Source of the DNA: Anolis sagrei
Taxonomy: Eukaryota; Chordata; Lepidosauria; Squamata; Anolidae
Direction: 5' to 3'
Length of the DNA: 64,000 nt
Assembly (NCBI RefSeq): GCF_037176765.1
Contig: NC_090034.1
Coordinates: forward strand, 4,250,375-4,314,374
Shown: positions 50,601-58,015 of the stretch, one piece after another
How positions within the stretch are numbered: position 1 is the stretch's first letter
Layout: each line of letters begins with the position of its first letter
The notes under the pieces: generated by a model
Seen by the model: only the letters and a program-made list of their open reading frames with translations
Told to the model about the DNA's origin: nothing
Databases searched by the model: none
Made by a program: the position numbers and the translations under genes

Positions 50601-53600
50601 TGGCGAGGGCGTGGGGCAGGCGAAGGGGCCTCCACGCGAGGCCTGTCCTGGTGCGAAGCCTGCCTCACTCTCTCATCATCCGGCAAGGGCACAAGGAAGG
50701 CGAGAGGGCCTCCGTGCGAGGCCTGCCTCGCTCTCTCGCCATCCGGTGAGGGCGCGGGGCAGGCGAAGGGGCTTCCACGCAAGGCCTAGCCTGAAGCCTG
50801 CCTCGCTATCCGGTGAGGGCGCGGAGCAGGCAAAGGGGCCCCCACGAGAGGCCTGCCCTAAAGCATGCCTCGCTTTCTCACCATCTGGCGAGGGCGCGGG
50901 GCATGGCGCGGGGACCTCCCGCAAGGCCTGGCCTGAAGCCTGCCTCGCTCTCTTGCCATCCGATGAGGGTGCAAGGCAGGCGAGGCAGGCTTCGCGCTAG
51001 GCCAGTTCTCACAACCTCTGGGAATGCTTGCCATAGATGCAGGCGAAACGTCAGAGGAGAGAATGCTTCTAGAACATGGCCCTAAAGCCCGAAATACGTA
51101 CAACAACCCAGTGATGTCATACTGTCAGAATGCCAAGATGTCCACAAACAAAAAGGTATGTCTCCACTCCTCAAAATCATAGCACCAGCTCAGAAATCAT
51201 GGCAACTCAATGTTTTATTTTTTTACCTTATTTCATTGGCCTATAAAGATCAAAAGGTTGCCAGGGTTCAGAAAGCTGCAGGTGGTAAGTTCTCCTTCCA
51301 CCCAATACATGTGACCTCCTCTTCATATTAAGGATTGCAGAGGCTGCTACAAACCGAATGATCAATACAATTACAAACTCTCAGGCCCTATCCGCACTAA
51401 CCATTTAATATCGTTCAAAGATAGCTTCAAACTGCTGCAGCCAGACAGCAAATATCCACAAAAGCATGCCAAAGGAAGTCCTTAAATGGTTAGTGCTGAC
51501 TGGTTTGTGTCATCACCATCCAGGTCTAAAACTTGTCCCAGGATTTCATATATAATCATCTGCACAGCAAATACCAGTTTGAAACTGTACTAAAGTGCTG
51601 ACATACCCCAGTAACCTTCACTGAGATTCCATTTGTAAGGTCCTCTGATTAGGCTTCTCAGCTCCCCTTATATTCCATTTCAAAGCACCACACACAATGA
51701 CTCAACAAGAATATAATATTACTTATTAACAATAAATTAAGTAACCGTACACAATCAGAAAGTTGATTCTGCTTCCCCTTTTCTCTTCTTGCATAGTTTA
51801 TCTATAGTTGTGGCTTACCTTTCCCACAGGCTGACTTTAAGAAAAAATCGCAAACAGCAGCTCCCGATTCTGTGGAGAAAGAGATGCAGGATGAAACCCC
51901 CAATATCCCACAACTTTATCATAATTTTCAAATTCTCATTATACCAGTGGTTCTCAACCTTCCTAATGGCGTGACCCCTTAATACGTTTCCTCATGTTGT
52001 GGTGACCCCCAACCATCACATTATTTTCGTTGCCACTTCATAACTGTCATTTTCCTATTATTATGAATCACCATGTAAATATCTGATATGCAGGATGTAT
52101 TTTCATCCACTGGACCAAATTTGGCACAAATACCCCATACGCCCTAATTGGAATACTGAAGAGGTTTGTGGGGATTGATTTTGTCATTTGGGAGTTGTAG
52201 TTGCTGGATGGCATCCTTGAAGTGACTGGATCGACCTTGAAGGAGCTGGGGGTGGTGGCGGCCGACAGGGAGCTCTGGCATGGGCTGGTCCATGAGGTCA
52301 CGAAGAGTCGGAGACGACTGAACGAATGAACAACAACAACAACAACAACAGTTGCTGGTATTTATAGTTCACCTTCAATCAAAGAGCATTCTGAACTCCA
52401 CCAATGATGGAATTGAACCAAACTTGGCACACAGAACTCCAATGACTCACAGAAAATACTGAGAGTCTGGTGGGCATTGACCTTGAGTTTGGGAGTTGTA
52501 GTTCACCTACATCCAGAGAACACTGTGGACTCAAACAATGATCGATCTGGCCCAAACTTGGCATGGATACTCAATATCCCCAAATGTAAATACTGGTGGA
52601 GTTTGGGGAAAATAGAGCTTTGCATTTGGGAGTTGTTGTTGCTGAGATTTATAGTTCTCCTACAATCGAACAGTCTTCCGAGTCCCACCAACAAGAGAAT
52701 TGGGCCAAACCTCTCACTCAGAACCCCCGTGATCAATAGAAAATACTATGTTTTCTGATGGACTTTGGTGACCCCTCTGAAACCCCCTTGTGACCCTCCC
52801 AAGGGTCCCGACCCCCAGGTTGAGAAACACTGCCTTATACTTAATGCTCCGCTTTAGAGCTTTCCAAATTTTTCATGTTGGTGACATACTTTTGAGATGT
52901 TTGAGACACAGTAATTCAGTTTTACTAGCAAGCTGGGGTATAAACCAACCTGCTATAAGAGATACAGATACATACATAAATTGTAATAACAAAACGAATG
53001 GGAGGACAACAGACTTCCTGCAAACTTTTCATTTCTGTTTTTAAAAATATGATTGAGTGATCATTTCACATGGTCTCAAGAGACCTTGAGTGACACAGCT
53101 ACACGCTGCAGCTGACACACAAATGTGTCGCAAATAATTAATCATATCCAATCACTGATAATAGTTAATAATTGGTAACTGATAATTAGGAATGAGTATT
53201 TGATTATTGATTGTTTCCCCATGCTGCAAGGTGAGGGAGGAAAGGAAGGGGCCTGAGGCTGTTAGGAATTGTGGAAGTTGAAGTTCAACAGTGACAAATG
53301 CAAGATACTCCACTTAGGCAGAAAAAATGAAATGCAAAGATACAGAATAAGGGATGATGCTTGGCTCGAGAGCACTATGTGTGAAAAATATCTTAAGAGT
53401 CCTTGAGGACAGCAAGTTAAACACGAGTCAGGAATGTTATGCGATGGCGAAAAAAAAAGCCAATGGGATTTTGGCCTGCATCAATAGGAGCCTAGTGTCT
53501 AGATCTAGGGAAGTCATGCTCCCCATGCTCTATTCCGCCTTGGTTAGACCACACCTGGAATATTGTGTCCAATTCTGGGCACCACAACTGAAGAGAGATA

Positions 53601-56238
53601 TTGACAAGCTGGAATGTGTCCAGAGGAGGGTGACTAAAATGATCAAGGGTCTGGAGAACAAGCCCTATGAGGAGCGGCTTAAGGAGCTGGGCATGCTTAG
53701 CCTGAAGAAGAGAAGGCTGAGAGGAGATATGATAGCCATGTATAAATATGTGAGAGGAAGCCACAGGGAGTGAACTTGTTTTCTGCTTCCCTGGAGACTA
53801 AGATGAGGAACAATGGCTTCAAACTACAAGATAGGAGATTCCATCTGAACATGAGGAAGAACTTCCCGACTGTGAGAGCCATTCAGCAGTGGAACTCTCT
53901 GCCCCGGAGTGCAGTGAAGGCTCCTTCTTTGGAAGCTTTTAAACAGAGGCTGGATGGCCATCTGTCAGGGGTGATTTGAATGCAATATTCCTGCTTCTTG
54001 GCAGGGGGTTGGACTGGATGGCCCATGAGGTCTCTTCCAACTCTTTGATTCTATGCTCTAACTTGAGGTCAGCTGTGACCAGCAGTGCTGCATGATTGGT
54101 AAATGATTATTAATAATTAAGGAGCTCCACTGGCTGCCGTTCATTTTCCGGTCCCAATTCAAGGTGCAGGTTCTTACCTACAAAGCCGTGAACGGTTCGG
54201 GACCTGCCTACCTGCGTGACTGCATTTCTGTGTACGAACCCACGCAATCTCTTTGATCGTCTGGACAGGCCCTGCTCTCGCTCCCGCCCCCTTCGCAGGC
54301 GCGATTGGTGGGGACGAGCGATAGGGCCTTCTCGGTGGTGGCCCCTCGACTCTGGAACTCACTCCCCAAGGATATCAGTCAAGCCCCCACATTGGCAGTC
54401 TTTAGGAGGAGCCTCAAAACGTGGTTGTTCCAGTGTGCCTTCCCAGAATGAGGAAAACCCTCAGCAATATGCCCTCAAAATGAACTTTACCATTGATTTA
54501 GGACTGACTGCGTTCTTTCATCGCTCCTTGAAAATTCTATCCCAGTTATATCCTAGCTTGTTCATGTCCATCATTATTTTTAATTTTAATCTATTACATT
54601 TGGCCTGGCTATTGGTTTTAAATTGCTTTGTGTGTTACTGTTGATTTATTGTTTATTTTTTGTTATGTGACTTATACTAATTGTATTGCTTTGATTGTTT
54701 TGTTATTGCTTTGTTTATTGATGTACTGCGGGCTTGGGCTCATGTAAGCCGCACCGAGTCCCTTGAGGAGATGGTAGCGGGGTATAAATAAAGTTTTATT
54801 ATTATATTATTATTAATTAGGAATTGTTGTTGTTGTAGTTCATTCGTTCAGTCGTCTCCGACTCTTCGTGACCTCATGGACCAGCCCACGCCAGAGCTCC
54901 CTGTCAGCTGTCACCACCCCCAGCTCCTTCAAGGTCAGTCCAGTCCCTTCAAGGATGCCATCCATCCATCCATCTTGCCCTTGGTCGGCCCCTCTTCCTT
55001 TTGCCTTCCACTTTCCCCAGCATCATTGTCTTCTCCAGGCTTTGCTGTCTCCTCATGATGTGGCCAAAGGACTTCAACTTTGTCTCTAGTCTCCTTCCCT
55101 CCAGTGAGCAGTCGGGCTTTCTTTCCTGGAGGATGGACTGGTTGGATCTTCTCGCAGTCCAAGGCACGCTCAGCACTTTCCTCCAACACCACAGTCCAAA
55201 AGCATCTCTCTTCCTTCGCTCAGCCTTCCCTAAGGTCCATCTCTCACATGCGTAGGTGACTACAGGGAAGACCATGGCTTGGACTAGGCAAAGGATCTTT
55301 GTTGCCAGTCTGATGTCTCTACTCTTGACTATTTTATCGAGACTAGACATTGCTCTCCTCCCAAGAAGGAAGCGTCTTCTGATTTCCTGGCCACAGTCTG
55401 CGTCTGCAGTCATCTTTGCACCTAGAAATACAAAGTCTGTCACGGCCTCCACATTTTCTCCCAATTAGGAATTAGTATTTGATAATTGGTAGTTTGCCCA
55501 TGCTGCGGTTGAGGGGGGAAAGGGAGGGGCCTGAGGCTGCTAGGAATTGTGGGAGTTGCAGTCCAAAACTCCTGGAAGGAGGGTGGGAGGGCCCAAGTAG
55601 GCCCAGGCCTGGTTTAGACAGCAACCAGAACTGGTTTATCTTTGTGTCCTATTGCAAAAAAGAGGAATGGCATAATAAGCTTCATTTGTGGGAAAACTGG
55701 GAAGCCCTGGCCCTTAAGTGCTCTGACTGGAGGTCAGCTGTGACCAGCAGTGCTGCAGAATTGCTAATAATTACTAATTAGGGATTAGTACTTGAAAATT
55801 GGTAGTTTATCTTTGTGTCCAATTCCAAACAGAGGAATGGCATAATAAGCTTCATTTCTGGGAAAACTGGGAGGCCCTGGCCCTTACGTGCTGACTGGAG
55901 GTCAGCTGTGACCAGCACTGCTGCAGAAAGGCTAATAATTGCTTATTAGGAATTAGTACTTGAAAATTGATAGTGCTTTGACTGGAGGTCAGCTGTGACC
56001 AGCAGTGCTGCAGAATTGGTAATAATTGCTAATTAGGGAATGGCATAATCAGCTTCCTTTCCCCGTTGGGGGAGAAGGCCAGCTTCCTCCCCGATGAGGC
56101 CTACCCGCCGCCCTCGGAGCCCGGCCCTGGCGTACTGTCCATCCCGGGGAAGGGGAGCGGCTGGGCGCCCAGCTGCTGCTCCACCGCGATCTCCAGCTCG
56201 AACTTGATGTGCTCCACGTTGGCGATGAGCTCCTGCAT
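38605..56238 (-). CDS. CPSF4: Cleavage and polyadenylation specificity factor 4 (CPSF30), eight exons
   Basis: Zinc-finger subunit of the CPSF complex, which binds the AAUAAA signal in nuclear pre-mRNA. Eight exons (56238-56136, 51869-51819, 49870-49718, 48112-48017, 47799-47706, 46485-46413, 42686-42516, 38673-38605) total 810 nt: 269 residues plus TGA, the same length as human CPSF4. N-terminus '[20 protein letters not shown]' '[14 protein letters not shown]', five CCCH fingers (about 36-170, e.g. '[20 protein letters not shown]', '[20 protein letters not shown]', '[20 protein letters not shown]'), a Pro/Gln/Ser linker, and a C-terminal CCHC knuckle ([14 protein letters not shown]) split between exons 7 and 8. 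All junctions are GT-AG with matching phases. The start has A at -3. It is divergent from PTCD1 and convergent with ATP5MF. Confidence 0.97.
38770..39235 (+). mobile_element. L2-like LINE 3' end
   Basis: Codes '[20 protein letters not shown]' '[20 protein letters not shown]', then 'ttggaagccaccctgagtcc' and the 'aaatacccgaaataaataaa' tail. In CPSF4 intron 7. Confidence 0.8.
39260..40940 (+). mobile_element. RTE-like LINE, interrupted by an LTR-like insertion
   Basis: RT text '[20 protein letters not shown]' (39329 on), then 'VKQGCV', a break at about 39497, and from 40277 '[11 protein letters not shown]'-type palm text to '[16 protein letters not shown]' at 40939. Around 40285-40510 a block with 'acctcagcagactgaaa' is present twice. 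Dead: several stops and shifts. Confidence 0.75.
39497..40276 (-). mobile_element. LTR-like insertion
   Basis: About 780 bp that interrupts the RTE reading text. One end is 'gacttcgccaca' (TGTGGCGAAGTC on the minus strand) and a minus-strand AATAAA lies at 39721-39716. The other end is not resolved and no target duplication is clear. Reading it as a solo LTR is an inference; the ends are approximate. Confidence 0.45.
40941..41897 (+). mobile_element. L2-like LINE 3' half
   Basis: Eroded text matching 43678-44301: 'ctctacgtggggctgccctt', 'aaggagctccactggctgct', 'cgggtggcccccca'-type text, 'gtaagccgcactgagtcccc', 'gggtataaataaagtattat' and a (TTA)n tail (41862-41897). It cuts the RTE-like LINE in two. 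Confidence 0.8.
41905..42410 (+). mobile_element. RTE-like LINE 3' end with SINE/L2 tail inserted
   Basis: 41920-42105 codes the '[16 protein letters not shown]'-like end; 42118-42312 is a plus-sense SINE/L2-type tail ('accattttgagtccccctcg', (AAATA)n); RTE text resumes at about 42316 ('ggggaaatgcaccaagagga'). Confidence 0.7.
42516..42686 (-). CDS. CPSF4: CPSF4 coding exon 7
   Basis: Acceptor 'ttttcctcttcag', donor GTAGGT. Encodes '[20 protein letters not shown]' to '[13 protein letters not shown]'; 57 codons, phase 0 at both ends. Confidence 0.96.
42725..43070 (-). mobile_element. Truncated long SINE with L2-like tail
   Basis: Same as 29275-29600: 'tatattctgcccttctcacc ccgcagggcactcag', 'ggcaaacattcaatgcc', 'ctaggggagctgtcgcttc'. 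It starts 40 bp upstream of CPSF4 exon 7. Confidence 0.7.
43075..43257. other. AT-rich stretch and L2-like tail
   Basis: TAATAT-type AT-rich DNA, then 'gtaagtcactccgagttctc' L2-like tail at 43205-43255. Confidence 0.5.
43258..44440 (-). mobile_element. tRNA-derived SINE split by an L2-like LINE
   Basis: The SINE tail (43258-43350: 'ttgggtcgtgtcaagagcaa', 'ggacgttgcccaggggacgc') and head (44272-44440, with an exact box B GGTTCGAATCC reversed at 44355-44365) are separated by the LINE at 43351-44271. CATCAT at both edges is a likely target duplication. Confidence 0.8.
43351..44271 (-). mobile_element. L2-like LINE 3' half with open frame
   Basis: Minus-strand frame 44301-43678 (about 190 LINE codons) reads '[20 protein letters not shown]', '[20 protein letters not shown]', '[20 protein letters not shown]', '[20 protein letters not shown]', '[20 protein letters not shown]', the C-terminal RT/thumb region of L2-clade LINEs. 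The frame is not broken, so the copy is fairly young. Confidence 0.85.
44655..44886 (-). mobile_element. L2-like 3' tail
   Basis: 'tatatactgcttttctcacc ccgctgggggatt' then A-rich text; reversed L2-like 3' end. Confidence 0.55.
44895..45413. mobile_element. hAT-type MITE, 8-bp TSD perfect
   Basis: 519 bp, termini TAGGGCTGGG and CCCAGCCCTA (10-bp perfect inverted repeats), flanked by ATATTTAT on both sides (44887-44894 and 45414-45421). The interior is rich in CGAAATT/AATTTCG words and encodes nothing. TSD length fits hAT; the family name is unknown to me. Confidence 0.85.
45421..45665 (-). mobile_element. L2-like 3' tail
   Basis: 'ttgctccgcctttctcaccc cacaggggactcaaagcggc' is a reversed L2-like end, followed by A-rich sequence. 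Confidence 0.6.
45905..46300 (+). mobile_element. RTE-like LINE 3' end with C-terminal zinc finger
   Basis: Codes '[20 protein letters not shown]', '[20 protein letters not shown]', then a C2H2-like finger '[20 protein letters not shown]' H and the 3' text 'gaccatcatcctcggactac'. It ends 110 bp before CPSF4 exon 6. Confidence 0.75.
46413..46485 (-). CDS. CPSF4: CPSF4 coding exon 6
   Basis: Acceptor 'aaaaacag', donor GTATGT. Encodes [15 protein letters not shown] and [10 protein letters not shown]. Confidence 0.93.
46509..46668 (-). mobile_element. SINE 3' part
   Basis: 'aggtaaagctaaaggttttc', 'ttaagtccagtcgtgtccga ctctggtgctcatctcc' and 'caaggtcatgtggccagcat' are the reversed 3' half of the lizard tRNA SINE (head seen at 29838). 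Confidence 0.75.
46677..47582 (-). mobile_element. Lone LTR with perfect 5-bp TSD and a long internal hairpin
   Basis: Plus-strand ends TGTTCCATACC and CACTACAACA, flanked by TAGGA (46672-46676 and 47583-47587). 906 bp. Orientation is chosen from the TGTTGTAGTGAATTC end; AATAAA occurs on both strands because it lies inside an inverted repeat (46797-46873 with 46888-46963). No internal region is present. It sits in CPSF4 intron 5, 120 bp from exon 5. Confidence 0.85.
47634..47665. repeat. (GATA)n microsatellite
   Basis: Eight GATA units, 40 bp from CPSF4 exon 5. Confidence 0.95.
47706..47799 (-). CDS. CPSF4: CPSF4 coding exon 5
   Basis: Acceptor 'gtatcttgcag', donor GTGAGT. Encodes '[20 protein letters not shown]' '[10 protein letters not shown]'. 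Intron 4 is only 217 bp. Confidence 0.96.
47869..47961. mobile_element. Foldback MITE, hAT-like 8-bp TSD
   Basis: 93 bp; 'ggcctgggcaaactttggcc' pairs with 'ggcccaaagtttgcccatgc' reversed. CTTTAAAG flanks both sides (47861-47868 and 47962-47969). It fills much of the 217-bp CPSF4 intron 4. Confidence 0.85.
48017..48112 (-). CDS. CPSF4: CPSF4 coding exon 4
   Basis: Acceptor 'ctactgcag', donor GTATGT. Encodes '[20 protein letters not shown]' '[11 protein letters not shown]'. Confidence 0.96.
48330..48362. repeat. (GAT)n(AAT)n microsatellite
   Basis: GATGATGATGAT then (AATAAT)n before the R4-like LINE. Confidence 0.9.
48370..48935 (+). mobile_element. R4/Dong-like LINE 3' end with restriction-like endonuclease
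   Basis: Codes '[20 protein letters not shown]', '[20 protein letters not shown]', '[16 protein letters not shown]', then in another frame '[20 protein letters not shown]', '[20 protein letters not shown]', '[20 protein letters not shown]', ending '[10 protein letters not shown]' and a stop. LLWDF-QTD and the following D-x-x-x-P text match the restriction-like endonuclease of R4 elements. One frame break at about 48625. Confidence 0.8.
49010..49115 (-). mobile_element. Long SINE tail fragment
   Basis: 'ctttatttatattccaccct tctcaccctgaagg', 'acatgcacggcaaacattca' are the reversed 3' end of the SINE at 29275-29790. Confidence 0.65.
49116..49717. other. CPSF4 intron 3, no element recognised
   Basis: Mixed unique sequence up to the exon 3 donor. 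No repeat recognised. Confidence 0.5.
49718..49870 (-). CDS. CPSF4: CPSF4 coding exon 3
   Basis: Acceptor 'tctcgccttag', donor GTAAGA. Encodes '[20 protein letters not shown]' to '[10 protein letters not shown]'. Confidence 0.96.
50096..51113. mobile_element. Penelope-like termini split by a GC-rich array
   Basis: Left PLE piece 50096-50141 ('attgtcgaaggctttcatgg'), right PLE piece 51004-51113 ('tgcttgccatagatgcaggc'), flanked by ATGTCATACTGT (50084-50095 and 51114-51125). Between them lies an 860-bp insertion beginning with a hAT end. In CPSF4 intron 2. Confidence 0.8.
50142..51003. repeat. GC-rich minisatellite behind a SPIN-like hAT end
   Basis: Starts 'cagcggttctcaacctgggg gtcgcgac', the left end of SPIN/Charlie-type hAT elements; no right end is seen. 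Then about 73-bp monomers ('gaggcctgcctcgctctctc gccatccgg') in a 218-bp higher-order unit (landmark 'ccatccggtgagggcgcg' at 50303, 50521, 50739). Strongly GC- and CpG-rich, unlike the surrounding intron. Confidence 0.85.
51819..51869 (-). CDS. CPSF4: CPSF4 coding exon 2 (51 nt)
   Basis: Acceptor 'tttctccacag', donor GTAAGC. Encodes [17 protein letters not shown], the first finger; too short to stand out as an open frame. [13 protein letters not shown] differs from human AVCEFFLKAACGK at two positions. Confidence 0.95.
51945..52832. mobile_element. hAT transposon (non-autonomous), full length
   Basis: Ends 'cagtggttctcaacct' and 'aggttgagaaacactg' are inverted repeats; flanks CATTATAC and CCTTATAC (51937-51944, 52833-52840) are an 8-bp duplication with one change. 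The inside has the same modules as 2276-6091. Interrupted by a BovB tail. Confidence 0.9.
52208..52349 (+). mobile_element. BovB LINE 3' end inside the hAT
   Basis: 'atggcatccttgaagtgact' to 'cggagacgactgaacgaatg' and (CAA)n. Target duplication AGTTGCTGG at 52199-52207 and 52350-52358. 142 bp only; extreme 5' truncation. Confidence 0.88.
52841..53284. other. CPSF4 intron 1 sequence, no gene
   Basis: AT-rich; 53150-53220 contains the 'aattaggaatgagtatttga' module that recurs at 55465-56040. Confidence 0.5.
53285..54060 (+). mobile_element. CR1 LINE 3' end
   Basis: Frame 53354-53773 encodes '[20 protein letters not shown]', '[20 protein letters not shown]', then 53770-53979 '[20 protein letters not shown]'; 3' end 'ccaactctttgattctatg'. 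One frame change near 53770. Confidence 0.9.
54118..54815 (+). mobile_element. L2-like LINE 3' half
   Basis: 'aaggagctccactggctgcc gttcattttccgg', 'agggccttctcggtggtggc', 'gtaagccgcaccgagtccct', tail 'gggtataaataaagttttat' and (TTA)n. Confidence 0.8.
54822..55470 (-). mobile_element. BovB (RTE) LINE 3' part
   Basis: Minus-strand frame 55464-54949 reads '[20 protein letters not shown]', '[20 protein letters not shown]', '[20 protein letters not shown]', '[20 protein letters not shown]', '[20 protein letters not shown]', '[13 protein letters not shown]'. Its 3' end is the reversed 'gactcttcgtgacctcatgg' with (CAA)n. BovB is known for transfer between squamates and ruminants. The frame is open for 171 codons. 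Confidence 0.9.
55471..56045 (+). repeat. Tandem duplications of an RTE piece plus AT-rich module
   Basis: 'tggaggtcagctgtgaccag cagtgctgcag' occurs at about 55729, 55895 and 55985, each followed by 'taataattgctaattagg'. It reaches to within 90 bp of CPSF4 exon 1. Foldback MITE text lies at 55530-55617. Confidence 0.8.
56136..56238 (-). CDS. CPSF4: CPSF4 coding exon 1
   Basis: ATG (CAT at 56236-56238) to GGGATGGACA, donor GTACGC. 34 codons plus one base. Confidence 0.95.
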
Positions 56239-56387
56239 GGTGAGGGGGAGACCAGGCGGCCAGCCGAAGAGCCAAGGAAAGGGCGACAACTCCACTCCGG
56301 CGCTTCCCTCAGAAAGAGAAACAGGCCGCGGAGCTGCGCGCGCATCGCCCGCCCGGAGGATGCCGGGAGTGCTTGGCTTTGCGCTTC

Positions 56388-57175
56388 AGCCAATGAGACG
56401 AAGCCATACAAAATTTCCCCCTTCAGCCAATGAGAGGAAACGATACAAAAACCCTCGTGTCAATTTTCTTCTCCTTCAGCCAATGAGTCGAAGCGATACA
56501 AACCACTCGACTTCATTTTTTTCTCCTTCGCCCAATAAGATGAAGCGATACAAAACTTCTCTCCTCAATTTTTATTTTCGGCCAATGAGACGAAGCGATA
56601 CAAAATCCTGGTCTCGATATTCCTCTCCTTCAGCCAATGAGACGTGGCGATACAAAACCCTCGTCTCAATTTGCCTCTCCTTCTGCCAATGAGTCGAGGA
56701 GATAGAAACCACTCCGCTCATTTTTTTCATTTTTAGGCCAATAAGATGAAGCGACACAAAACCCTCGGCTCAATTCTTATTTCCAACCAATGAGACAAGG
56801 CGATGCAAATCACACCGCCCAGTTTTTATTTTCGGCCAATGAGACGAAGTGATACAAAACTCTCGGCTCAATTTTCGTCCCATTCAGCCAATGAGACGAT
56901 GCGATACAAACGACTCTGCTCAATTTTTATTTTCAACCAATTAGACGAAGCGATACAAAACCTTGGACTCAATTTCCTTCCCCTTCAGCCAATGAGACGA
57001 TGCGATACAAACAACTCTGCTCAATTTTTTATTTTCAACCAATGAGACGAAGCGACACAAAACCTTAGACTCAATTTCCTTCCCTTTCAGCCAATGGGAC
57101 GAGGCGATACAAACCACTCAGCTCAATTTTTATTTTCAACCAATGGGACGAAGCGATTTCTCCCTCAGCCAATGA
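56388..57175 (+). repeat. CCAAT-box tandem array (about 50-bp unit)
   Basis: Unit: 'ttcagccaatgagacgaagc' 'gatacaaaac' + 'cctcgtctcaatttt'. CCAAT starts: 56400, 56437, 56480, 56532, 56582, 56637, 56686, 56738, 56787, 56836, 56888, 56937, 56989, 57039, 57091, 57140, 57169. Central spacings alternate 49 and 52 bp, giving a 101-bp dimer. Flanks of the box vary (CAGCC, CAACC, CGGCC) while CCAAT itself is kept in every unit. Confidence 0.93.
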
Positions 57176-57209
57176 AAGGAGGCCTCAACCCCTTGACAGG
57201 AAGACTGGC

Positions 57210-57283
57210 GTCATTTTCGGGCGCCGTTTCGAAGAGAGAAGGCCACGCTTTGGATTGGCTGAAGGGACCGAAGTGGTCCTCAT
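57210..57283 (+). other. Candidate non-coding first exon of PTCD1
   Basis: PTCD1's coding exon has a splice acceptor before its ATG, so an upstream exon must exist. CATGTAAGG at about 57281-57289 is a good donor just after the CCAAT array. No other evidence. Confidence 0.3.
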
Positions 57284-57314
57284 GTAAGGCCTCTTGGGAA
57301 GCTTGTTTATTCTC

Positions 57315-58015
57315 TCTCTAGGTTCTTGTGGGTTTTTCGGGCTATATGGCCATGGTCCAGAGGCATTCTCTCCTGACGTTTCACCTGCATCTGTGGCAAG
57401 CATCCTCAGAGGTAGTGAGGTCTGTTGGAAGTAGGAAAATGGATTCATATATCTGTGGAATGACCAGGGTGGGACAAAGGACTCTTGTCTGCCGGAGCTA
57501 GGTGGGAATGTTTCAACTGACCACCTTCATTAGCATTTGAAGGCCTGGCTGAGCCTGGGGCAATCTTTTGTTGAGAGGTGATTGGATATCCTTGTTTGTT
57601 TCCTCTCTGTTGTTGTGCTGTTGTAATTTTAGAGTTTTTTTTTAATACTGGTAGCCAGATTTTGTTCATTTTCATGGTTTCCTCCTTTCTGTTGAAATTG
57701 TCCACATGCTTCTTGTGGATTTCAATGGCTTCTCTGTGTAGTCTGACATGGTGGTTGTGGGAGTGGTCCAGCACTTCTGTGTTCTCAAATAATATGCTGT
57801 GTCCAGGTTGGTTCATAAGGTGCTCTGCTATGGCTGACTTCTCTGGTTGAAGGAGTCTGCAGTGCCTTCCATGTTCCTTGATGCGTGTTTGGGCAAGGCT
57901 GCATTTGGTGGTCCCTATGGAGACTTGTCCACAGCTGCATGTTACACACCTAGCTCCAGCAGACAAGAGTCCTTTCTCCCACACTGGTCATTCCACAGAG
58001 AGGAAACAAACAAGG
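57315..58015 (-). mobile_element. Penelope-like element part 1 (terminus and endonuclease end)
   Basis: Minus-sense terminal repeat from 'gttcttgtgggtttttcggg' (57323), then the minus-strand frame 57984-57445 with 'CSCGQVSIGTTKCSLAQTRI' 'KEHGRHCRLLQPEKSAIAEH'. Joined near 57950 to plus-sense terminus text. Confidence 0.8.

Larger units (their letters stand above)
56239..57310. promoter_or_regulatory. Divergent CPSF4/PTCD1 promoter region with CCAAT array
   Basis: CpG-rich 56060-56400 covers CPSF4 exon 1 and its upstream side. 56388-57175 carries 17 plus-strand CCAAT boxes, most in the form AGCCAATGAG or AACCAATGAG. An ATTGG is at 57254-57258. No TATA box is seen for either gene. NF-Y (CBF) binds CCAAT in this context; its action here is inferred. 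Confidence 0.7.

Noticed and set aside
50057-50749. 230-codon plus-strand frame rich in Ala/Arg/Pro
   Set aside because: GC-rich minisatellite with few stop codons; several other frames are open too.
54216-54644. 142-codon plus-strand frame in CPSF4 intron 1
   Set aside because: Shadow frame of an eroded L2-like LINE.
56388-57175. CRISPR-like regular array
   Set aside because: Vertebrate context, linkers are not unique spacers, and the repeats are degenerate; better read as a CCAAT minisatellite.
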